Positions 4,987 through 10,333 of a DNA stretch of 10,333 nt are shown here, piece by piece. The notes under the pieces were generated by a model that did no database searches, had not been told where the DNA came from, and saw only the letters and a program-made list of their open reading frames with translations. Origin of the DNA: an uncultured bacterium (GTDB lineage Bacteria > Patescibacteriota > Minisyncoccia > Phycocordibacterales > CAIZIN01); assembly GCA_903933085.1 (NCBI GenBank), contig CAIZIN010000017.1, forward strand, positions 1 through 10,333, read 5' to 3'. Positions within the stretch are counted from its first letter, which is position 1. Each line of letters begins with the position of its first letter. The translations under genes and the position numbers were made by a program.

Positions 4987-5019
4987 TTAAATTCTAAAAT
5001 ACATCTGTTTAGAATTTAA
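4987..5019 (-). terminator. AT-rich hairpin downstream of metG
   Basis: A perfect 12-bp all-AT-rich stem (4987-4998 with 5008-5019) with a 9-base loop is directly adjacent to the GC-rich terminator at 4953-4985. Read on the minus strand it follows metG by about 85 bases and leads into a short U-run before the next hairpin, so the pair may form a two-part terminator. Just beside it TGCTTCG is repeated in tandem (5041-5054). Confidence 0.5.
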
Positions 5020-5104
5020 AATTTTATATTTTGAATTTCATGCTTCGTGCTTCGAATTTTTGAAGTGGATTGTCGATCAAGCCTACAATGACAACTCGAA
5101 CACA

Positions 5105-6589
5105 CTATTCTTTACGCAAAAACAACGGTGCTTCTGGCATTATTCCATTCTTTACATAATTTGAAACTTTTGATGCCGTCTCAGGTAAAATCGGTAAAAG
5201 ATTTTCAGCAATAATATCCAAATATGCAAGAAGTTCACCTAATTCCCTCTCACCTTTTTCTTTATCTACTTTAATAGTTTTAAATGGTTGATTATCTTGA
5301 ATATATTTATCCGCAAATGATATCAAATCCCAAACAGCTTCTGTGGCTATCTGTAAATTATAACTTGCAAATCCTTTATTTTGTTTTTCATAAAAAGCCT
5401 TCACCAAATCACTTTGTTTCAACTCTTCCGAGATTTTACCATTGAGAACCACTCCATTTGAAGTCGCCATTCGCATTACTCGAGAAACAAGATTTCCAAG
5501 CCCATTTGCAAGTCCAGAATTATATGAGGCTTTAAAACGTTCTTCAGTAAAAGGAGAATCCTCAAAAGCTCCAACTTCTCTTAAAACAAAATATCTCAGA
5601 GCGTCAGTCCCATATTCAGCTATTAAGTCTTTTGGATTCGCCACATTACCTAGAGATTTACTCATTTTCACACCACCCTCTCCAGTGATAAATCCATCGA
5701 TAATAACATGATTTGTATTTGGTAAATCAGCAGACATAAGCATCGCTTGCCACATTGAAGATTGAAATCGATTATTATCCTTCCCACAATATTGAACCGT
5801 CTCACCTTCTATCCAATATTTTTTAAAATCTCCTTCTAAATCTGGATATCCAAGTGTGGCAATATAATTCACCAAAGCATCAAACCAAACATACATAATA
5901 TGATCAGGATCTCCAGGCACCTCTATCCCCCAAGGCATCTTCGTCTTCAAACGTGAAATACTAAAATCCTGAAGACCATGACGAACAAACTCTTTCATTT
6001 CGTTTAAACGAAAATCTGGAATAACAAAAGTTGAATTACTTTCATAAAATTTAGTAAGTCTATCCTCAAAAGCCGAATACTTGAAAAAATAATTTTCTTC
6101 TTCGATTATTTCAAGTTCCCGATTTGGATGAATAGGACATTTTCCATCCACTAGATCACTATCGGTTTTTTCCTCTTCGCAACCAACACAGTACTTTGCC
6201 TTATAATTTTTTTTATAAATATAACCATTCTCTGAAACTTTATTCCAAAAAGCTTTTGTAGCCTGTATATGCTTTTCGTCGGTTGTACGAATAAAATTTA
6301 CTTCTTCACTAATACCCATAAGTTTTAGAAGCTCTTTTACTTTTCCGGCGTAAAAATCTACATACTCCTGTTCAGTCTTTCCTTCTTTCTTTGCCCCTTC
6401 ATATAACTTCATTCCATGTTCATCTGTGCCAGTGTTAAAAAATACGTCAAAACCTTGAATCTTTTTGTACCTAGCCACAACATCAGCACGAATAAACTCC
6501 ATCGCATGACCTAGGTGTGGCTCTGCGTTTACATATGGAAGTGTCGTTGTGATGTAAAAATTACCTTTTGTTGTTTGAGTATCAGACAT
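5105..6589 (-). CDS. metG: Methionyl-tRNA synthetase
   Basis: A class I aminoacyl-tRNA synthetase of 494 residues that charges tRNA-Met and tRNA-fMet. The HIGH-type motif is HLGH (25-28) and the KMSKS loop is at 308-312. A zinc knuckle is formed by CVGC (134-137) and CPIH (151-154), as in the one-knuckle bacterial type. WFDALVNY is at 235-242 and the anticodon-binding helical domain follows from about 345, with NLVSR at 366-370. The protein stops after this domain, so the EMAP/Trbp111-like C-terminal tRNA-binding domain found in longer MetRS is absent. The segment GKDNNRFQ (269-276) has Gln where many homologues have His (GKD..RFH). ATG at 6587-6589, TAG stop, 39 bases downstream of the AI-2E permease gene, likely co-transcribed. 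Confidence 0.98.
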   Translation of the reverse strand: MSDTQTTKGNFYITTTLPYVNAEPHLGHAMEFIRADVVARYKKIQGFDVFFNTGTDEHGMKLYEGAKKEGKTEQEYVDFYAGKVKELLKLMGISEEVNFIRTTDEKHIQATKAFWNKVSENGYIYKKNYKAKYCVGCEEEKTDSDLVDGKCPIHPNRELEIIEEENYFFKYSAFEDRLTKFYESNSTFVIPDFRLNEMKEFVRHGLQDFSISRLKTKMPWGIEVPGDPDHIMYVWFDALVNYIATLGYPDLEGDFKKYWIEGETVQYCGKDNNRFQSSMWQAMLMSADLPNTNHVIIDGFITGEGGVKMSKSLGNVANPKDLIAEYGTDALRYFVLREVGAFEDSPFTEERFKASYNSGLANGLGNLVSRVMRMATSNGVVLNGKISEELKQSDLVKAFYEKQNKGFASYNLQIATEAVWDLISFADKYIQDNQPFKTIKVDKEKGERELGELLAYLDIIAENLLPILPETASKVSNYVKNGIMPEAPLFLRKE

Positions 6590-6628
6590 ATATTCTATTA
6601 GTTTATTCTTATTAAATTTAAATTATAC

Positions 6629-7669
6629 TTAGTTTGAAATTCTACTCACCTTCTTCTTTTCAATATCATTTAATACTTCAATCAAAATTGCCGCCACAGG
6701 AACCGAAAGAATTACACCAATGAACCCAGCAAGCTTAAGCCCAATAATAAGTGTAAGGATAACTAAAATCGGAGGAATCCCAACTATCTTTCGAACCACT
6801 AGAGGATAAATCAAATGATTTTCAAATTGCTGAATAATCACATAAAGACCGATCACAAGAAAAGCTAAAGTCGCCCCACCATCCGAAAGAGCTATAGCAA
6901 AAGCTGGAATGATAGCAAGGACAATTCCAAAAATAGGAATTAGTTCAAGAACCATAGCAATCAAAGCTAAGAAAAGTGCACTCTTTACACCTAAAATAGA
7001 GAGACCTAAAAATGTAAGGATCCCGATAATTATACCAAGAAGTAATTGACCCTGTAGCCAAAGACCAATTTTTTTCTCTGAACGTCTCCATAAATCTAAA
7101 ACATAATCTTCGTAATAATCTGGAGTAATTACTCTCAAGAAATTACCAACGCCATCATTTTGAACAGAAAGATAAAATGATAAAACAACAATCAAAATAA
7201 AGCTTATGATGCCACCAAAAAATCCAGAGATAGTCGTAAATAATCCACCGGTAACATTAGAAAATGTTAAGCTTAAAGATTCAACAATATTCTGAATTGA
7301 AAGGTTTGGCAGAGAAGCTCCAAAAGATGTGTCACTGAGTGGACTTAAAAGATTTGTTGTATCTATGTATCTAGGAAGAGAATCTAACACACCTAAAACA
7401 TCAGAAACAAATACCGGTAAGAATAGATAAAAACCTCCAGCCACAATTAATCCCATTGAAAGAAATACCATAACCACAGCTAATGTTCGTGGAATTTTTC
7501 GCTTGACCAACATTTTATTTAAAGGTTCTATAGCTGCTGTGATTGTTACAGCGGTAAATATGACAAGTAAGATATCTCTTAAAATATAAGCCAAATAGAA
7601 ACAAAAACCTATCAGCATAGTACGAACTATAGTGCTCGAGGAAATATTAATAGTATTATGTTGTATCAT
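6629..7669 (-). CDS. AI-2E family transporter (putative permease)
   Basis: A 346-residue integral membrane protein of the AI-2E family (formerly PerM/UPF0118). Hydrophobic segments lie near residues 17-47, 62-86, 150-170, 207-227, 229-259, 266-280 and 300-331, with a soluble loop about 90-148. The family signature is plain: ELIPIFGIVLAIIPA (242-256) and QQFENHLIYPLVVRKIVGIPP (280-300). Members have been linked to autoinducer-2 export, Na+/H+ antiport or unknown solutes, so substrate is open. I chose ATG at 7667-7669; a TTG at 7685-7687 would add six residues, and no Shine-Dalgarno supports either. It lies 39 bases upstream of metG and 196 bases downstream of the M16B gene. In this cell it sits in the cytoplasmic membrane. 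Confidence 0.93.
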   Translation of the reverse strand: MIQHNTINISSSTIVRTMLIGFCFYLAYILRDILLVIFTAVTITAAIEPLNKMLVKRKIPRTLAVVMVFLSMGLIVAGGFYLFLPVFVSDVLGVLDSLPRYIDTTNLLSPLSDTSFGASLPNLSIQNIVESLSLTFSNVTGGLFTTISGFFGGIISFILIVVLSFYLSVQNDGVGNFLRVITPDYYEDYVLDLWRRSEKKIGLWLQGQLLLGIIIGILTFLGLSILGVKSALFLALIAMVLELIPIFGIVLAIIPAFAIALSDGGATLAFLVIGLYVIIQQFENHLIYPLVVRKIVGIPPILVILTLIIGLKLAGFIGVILSVPVAAILIEVLNDIEKKKVSRISN

Positions 7670-7776
7670 AATCAAATAGTAGCACAAAGACGGCTAGTTG
7701 TAATCCTATTTCCCCATTAGCAAAATTACTACCCGTAGTCATTTTAAGGATATCTTACTACGAATTTTTAAGCACA

Positions 7777-7852
7777 AATTTTTAATTTTTAAATAATGTT
7801 TTAATGAATCAATTTTTAAAGCATTAAGAAATTATTTGAAAAATTAAAAATT
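7777..7852 (-). terminator. Long AT-only hairpin after the M16 peptidase gene
   Basis: A 14-bp inverted repeat of A and T (7777-7790 with 7839-7852) encloses further pairing: AAATAAT with ATTATTT, and TTAATG with CATTAA. The result is a 76-base imperfect hairpin. On the minus strand it starts 14 bases past the M16B stop. Its arms give U-rich runs, so a weak terminator or a 3'-end stabilising structure is plausible. The rest of the 7688-7865 gap shows no gene and only AT-rich sequence. Confidence 0.5.
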
Positions 7853-7865
7853 ACAAAATTAAAAA

Positions 7866-9140
7866 TTATTTGAGCTTAAGTAATGGTATAAATTCCTTTT
7901 CATCTTTAAACGGCCCAACCATCGCAAGATTAAGTCCTTCATTTTTTAAGATCTCAATTGCTAATTTTTGAATTTCTTTTGCAGTTATTTTTTCTATCTT
8001 TAATACTAAATCTTCAGGTGTTTGTATTTTTTTATCATGCAACAACTCTTGAAAACCATAAAAATCAGCCAAAGAATCTGATGATTCTAAACCTAAATAC
8101 ATAGTACCTACCAAATAATCTTTTGCTTTACGAAGTTCTGTTTCAGGAATTAGTTCTTTTGAAATATTTTTAAATTCTTCCATAATCCCTTCAATAGCTT
8201 CTTTAACTCGAGTATTTGAAACACCTGCACAAACAGAGAAAGTCCCATGAGTCGTATACATGCTTTTCATAGAACGAACATAGTAACAAATCCCAAGCTC
8301 TTCTCTCATTTTTTGAAAAAGTCTTGAACTCATACCCCCACCGAGCACAATCGAAAGAAGCGAGAGGGCTGTATTTCTTTTGTCATATCTATCAAACGCA
8401 CGAAAACCAATTATTAAATGAGTTTGATCTGTTTCCTTGAAAAAAAGTTTTACTTGTGGTTTTTTCTGAATCTCGACTACTTTTTCGATTTTTCCTTTCT
8501 TACCACTTGAAACTTTATCAAACAGTTTTTTAATTTCAGCAATTATCTTCTTTTCATTTATCTTTCCCGCCACAACCACAGTTGTTGCCTTCGCCACATA
8601 ATGATCTTTGTGATATTTTACAAAATCTTCTCGAGTCATTTTTCTTATATTTTCCTTTGGACCAATTATAGGTCTTCCTGCAGGTTGATCCCCATAAAGT
8701 AATTCTTCAAAAATCTCCCCCACTTTTGCTCTTGGTAAATCTTCATACATATTTATTTCTTCAATAATCACTCCTTTTTCTTTTTCTAACTCACCTTCTG
8801 GAAATTTAGAGTTTAAATAAATATCAGAAACAATATCCAAAAGTTTTTCTGTTTTTGAATAATGAGCTTTTGCCCAATAACCAGTATATTCATTACCAGT
8901 AAAAGCATTTGATTGTGAACCCAAAGAATCAAGCTCAATATTTATAATAGAGGAAGAAGGTCTTTTTTCAGTACCCTTAAAACACATATGCTCTAAAAAG
9001 TGAGAGATTCCGTTTTTATCTTTTGTTTCATAATTCGAACCAGCCTCGACTAGAGACATTACTGTCACCGTAGCATTATCTTTCATCGGCACAGTAATAA
9101 TCCTAAGCCCATTTTTTAGTGTTGTTTTGGTGAAGTTCAT
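7866..9140 (-). CDS. M16B family zinc metallopeptidase
   Basis: A 424-residue peptidase of the mitochondrial processing peptidase/PqqL-like M16B group, with two homologous halves in one chain. The inverted zinc motif HFLEH (47-51) supplies His47 and His51 as ligands and Glu50 as the catalytic base; the third ligand is Glu127 or Glu128 in GVIIEEINMYEDLP (123-136), about 77 residues downstream as in the family. The C-terminal half has GGGMSSRLFQKMREELGICYYV (267-288), the substrate-binding Arg/Tyr region. Length is normal and catalytic residues are intact. No signal peptide, so probably cytoplasmic and acting on peptides or unfolded proteins. ATG at 9138-9140; TAA stop. The gap upstream (9141-9297) has no clear promoter, though a CCCGTTA/TAACGGG pair (9141-9147, 9236-9242) could fold in the leader. 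Confidence 0.96.
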   Translation of the reverse strand: MNFTKTTLKNGLRIITVPMKDNATVTVMSLVEAGSNYETKDKNGISHFLEHMCFKGTEKRPSSSIINIELDSLGSQSNAFTGNEYTGYWAKAHYSKTEKLLDIVSDIYLNSKFPEGELEKEKGVIIEEINMYEDLPRAKVGEIFEELLYGDQPAGRPIIGPKENIRKMTREDFVKYHKDHYVAKATTVVVAGKINEKKIIAEIKKLFDKVSSGKKGKIEKVVEIQKKPQVKLFFKETDQTHLIIGFRAFDRYDKRNTALSLLSIVLGGGMSSRLFQKMREELGICYYVRSMKSMYTTHGTFSVCAGVSNTRVKEAIEGIMEEFKNISKELIPETELRKAKDYLVGTMYLGLESSDSLADFYGFQELLHDKKIQTPEDLVLKIEKITAKEIQKLAIEILKNEGLNLAMVGPFKDEKEFIPLLKLK

Positions 9141-9278
9141 CCCGTTAAAAATTTATTTAATAATTCTTTAGTAAGCCATCCTTATATTGTGTCATATAAT
9201 CCCAAAGCTAGAAGCTATGCCTATGATAAATCTCTAACGGGATCAATACTGGAAGTTTAACAAATATTCAAATATGTG

Positions 9279-9320
9279 CAAAAAATATAAAAAATAAACC
9301 CCAAGCACTGTGCTTGGGGT
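9279..9320 (-). terminator. Intrinsic terminator of the 187-aa gene
   Basis: A perfect 10-bp stem (9298-9307 with 9311-9320) has a 3-base loop. On the minus strand it is followed by a long U-rich tract (9297 down to 9279). It ends transcription 48 bases after the gene's stop codon and insulates the M16B gene. Confidence 0.92.
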
Positions 9321-9350
9321 AAAAGTTTGAATCCATCCGTCAAACTTTTA
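9320..9350 (-). other. Second hairpin stacked before the terminator
   Basis: A perfect 11-bp stem (9320-9330 with 9340-9350) with a 9-base loop abuts the terminator stem and shares base 9320. It would form in the 3' untranslated region of the 187-aa gene. The two cannot both close that last pair. Confidence 0.7.
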
Positions 9351-9367
9351 AAAACGGGATAAGTAGG

Positions 9368-9931
9368 TTAGGATTTTTTTCGAACACTGATGATGTCAAG
9401 ATATACAGTTGCACCGAAGTCACCTTTATCTTCTAATGTTTCTTTGTGCCACTCCTCACATTCGATATGACGAGAGAGGGCACCACAGAGTTGAGTATCG
9501 GCGATGTTTGGACACGCCGACTTTCCCACAAAACTCTTGGTATCGTAGTACTCCAACAAGAGTATCGCCTCCTTAGGCATAAAGCCACCGTGGCTGACGT
9601 GCCCCTTGGACTTTTTCCAGTAGCCGTAATTGTCTTTCCAAACTTTCACCTGGTACTTTTCCTTTCTATCAGGATCACTGTCGTAATAGGTGCAAGCATT
9701 TCGAGGGCATGTGATGAAGATTTCTTCCGGCCGAAGAAGCTGCATAACAATTTTCCATCCATTCACGAACTGCTCACGCAGATGCTTTTCTTTGATGGAA
9801 CTGAGTTCTCCAGAGCGAATGATTTCACTGAGGAGGTCTGATTCGATAGCCTTCTGGACTTGCTCAGAGGGGATACCCTCGAGAAGTGACAGGAGTTTTT
9901 GGATTTGACCTAGGGTAGCTGTATTTTTCAT
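9368..9931 (-). CDS. Uncharacterised Cys/His-containing protein (187 aa)
   Basis: I do not recognise a named family. The N-terminal part (about 5-65) is helical and charged, beginning TLGQIQKLLSLLEGIPSEQVQKAIES. The C-terminal part has CPRNAC (75-80), aromatic-rich KVWKDNYGYWKK (96-107), HVSH (111-114), CPNIADTQLC (140-149) and HIECEEWH (155-162), so five cysteines and several histidines could bind zinc. No signal peptide or membrane span. I start at ATG 9929-9931 because AAGGA lies 8 bases upstream, the clearest Shine-Dalgarno in the window; a GTG at 9971-9973 would add 14 very basic residues. GC is near half in places, clearly above the core genes, suggesting a different origin. It has its own strong promoter, a long structured leader and a strong terminator, so regulation is probably important. 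Confidence 0.75.
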   Translation of the reverse strand: MKNTATLGQIQKLLSLLEGIPSEQVQKAIESDLLSEIIRSGELSSIKEKHLREQFVNGWKIVMQLLRPEEIFITCPRNACTYYDSDPDRKEKYQVKVWKDNYGYWKKSKGHVSHGGFMPKEAILLLEYYDTKSFVGKSACPNIADTQLCGALSRHIECEEWHKETLEDKGDFGATVYLDIISVRKKS

Positions 9932-9939
9932 TGTACTAG

Positions 9940-9944
9940 TCCTT
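9940..9944 (-). promoter_or_regulatory. Shine-Dalgarno of the 187-aa gene
   Basis: AAGGA on the minus strand, 8 bases from the ATG at 9929-9931. It decides the start codon, and it stands out because the other genes here lack a recognisable site. Confidence 0.7.
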
Positions 9945-10019
9945 TTTCTGTGACGTCGTTTATGGATTTTCACCAGTTCACGGGCCGATTGTTTTTTGCC
10001 AGAGGACTGACCAATTGTG

Positions 10020-10075
10020 GTTTCGTCGTAGCAGAGAAAGGCCTTGAATAAAGCCGTTTTCTGCTAAGACGAAAC
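10020..10075 (-). promoter_or_regulatory. Large leader hairpin upstream of the 187-aa gene
   Basis: An imperfect inverted repeat has an outer 8-bp stem (10020-10027 with 10068-10075), a 2x2 internal loop, a 6-bp stem (10030-10035 with 10060-10065), two further A-T pairs and a top GGC/GCC stem around a 10-base loop. It lies between the predicted transcription start (about 10099) and the gene, so it would form in the 5' leader of about 168 bases. No T-tract follows on the minus strand, which argues against simple attenuation. It matches no riboswitch I know. Confidence 0.6.
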
Positions 10076-10105
10076 AACCTTTTTAAAGAACTTCATTACA
10101 TATAT

Positions 10106-10134
10106 ATTATAACATAATTATGTTGGTAATGCAA
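10106..10134 (-). promoter_or_regulatory. Promoter of the 187-aa gene with an embedded palindrome
   Basis: On the minus strand TTGCAT (10129-10134), a 17-base spacer and a perfect TATAAT (10106-10111), with an extended -10 TG. A perfect 14-base palindrome, AACATAATTATGTT (10111-10124), occupies most of the spacer and touches the -10. It is well placed to be an operator for a dimeric repressor. Confidence 0.75.
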
Positions 10135-10147
10135 GAATTTGCACCCT

Positions 10148-10188
10148 ATGCGTCCAAAAAGAGCTCAGCAGAGGCTTTTTGGACGCAT
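10148..10188. repeat. 14-bp inverted repeat
   Basis: A perfect stem pairs 10148-10161 with 10175-10188, with a 13-base loop. It lies upstream of the promoter at 10106-10134. No T-tract follows on the minus strand, so it may be a terminator remnant, a protein-binding site or part of an RNA on either strand. Confidence 0.65.
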
Positions 10189-10200
10189 CAATTCAACTGA

Positions 10201-10228
10201 CTGTATTCCGAGTAATCGAGGAATACAG
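10201..10228. repeat. 9-bp inverted repeat
   Basis: CTGTATTCC (10201-10209) pairs perfectly with GGAATACAG (10220-10228) around a 10-base loop. It is the second of three consecutive inverted repeats at the right end of the window. Confidence 0.6.
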
Positions 10229-10231
10229 CCC

Positions 10232-10308
10232 GCCAGCTTCTCCAACTTCCCAACAAAACGAGCGGCGTATAATTTACAAAATTGTTGAGCGTGGAAGTTT
10301 CAGCTGGC
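10232..10308. repeat. Nested inverted repeat, three stems
   Basis: Three stems nest in order: GCCAGCT (10232-10238) with AGCTGGC (10302-10308), AACTTCC (10244-10250) with GGAAGTT (10293-10299), and CAACAA (10251-10256) with TTGTTG (10282-10287). Together they form one 77-base imperfect hairpin. An isolated TATAAT (10268-10273) lies in the loop. The GC-rich sequence continues to the window edge without an assignable gene. Confidence 0.6.
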
Positions 10309-10333
10309 CTCGGGAGGAGTGGCGACGACGGAC

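Noticed and set aside
9446..9841. Plus-strand open frame of 131 codons
   Set aside because: Antisense to the 187-aa gene, which has promoter, Shine-Dalgarno and terminator on the minus strand; nothing supports the plus-strand frame.
10188..10331. Minus-strand open frame running off the window edge (about 47 codons)
   Set aside because: It lies across three inverted repeats and shows no recognisable protein pattern; kept only as a possibility for the neighbouring sequence.

Overview
The window looks like chromosomal DNA from an AT-rich bacterium of the Patescibacteria (candidate phyla radiation), most likely a Parcubacteria-type lineage. The evidence is indirect: compact core genes, almost no Shine-Dalgarno sequences, a short MetRS without the C-terminal tRNA-binding domain, a lone M16B peptidase, an AI-2E family permease beside metG, and 11 genes that all end in TAA or TAG. 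No rRNA or tRNA was found to fix the taxonomy.

Layout from left to right. Positions 1-380 hold GC-rich hairpins of a repeat family and an uncharacterised structured stretch (about 100-245). Positions 381-626 (+) hold a small unknown gene with its own terminator. Positions 790-2279 (-) hold the classic rpsF-ssb-rpsR ribosomal/replication operon, but its gaps are unusually wide (222 and 122 bases) and filled by the repeat family. Positions 2688-3494 (-) hold a TatD-type nuclease. Positions 3578-4938 (+) hold two genes on the opposite strand, each with a promoter and terminator: a cytoplasmic-looking NlpC/P60 enzyme and an exported beta-barrel-like protein with clearly higher GC. Positions 5105-9140 (-) hold metG, an AI-2E family permease and an M16B zinc peptidase. 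Positions 9368-9931 (-) hold a cysteine- and histidine-containing unknown protein of higher GC, with a strong promoter, a palindrome inside that promoter and a long structured leader. Positions 10140-10333 are a cluster of inverted repeats running off the window.

How it fits together: the minus-strand genes are housekeeping (translation, replication, protein and DNA turnover, membrane transport). The plus-strand pair between tatD and metG looks like an inserted accessory cassette dealing with cell wall and surface. The most unusual signal is the modular repeat. It is a GC-rich stem with a fixed 12-base loop beginning AAATAC, followed by a second hairpin around TCGCC/GGCGA. It occurs three times in the same orientation (about 103-188, 1049-1122, 1736-1802). 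An inverted copy of the first module lies at 11-45 (35 bases identical to 1047-1081), and a variant with a 71-base loop lies at 1628-1716. Two copies of the second hairpin differ by a paired substitution that keeps the stem, which suggests selection on structure.
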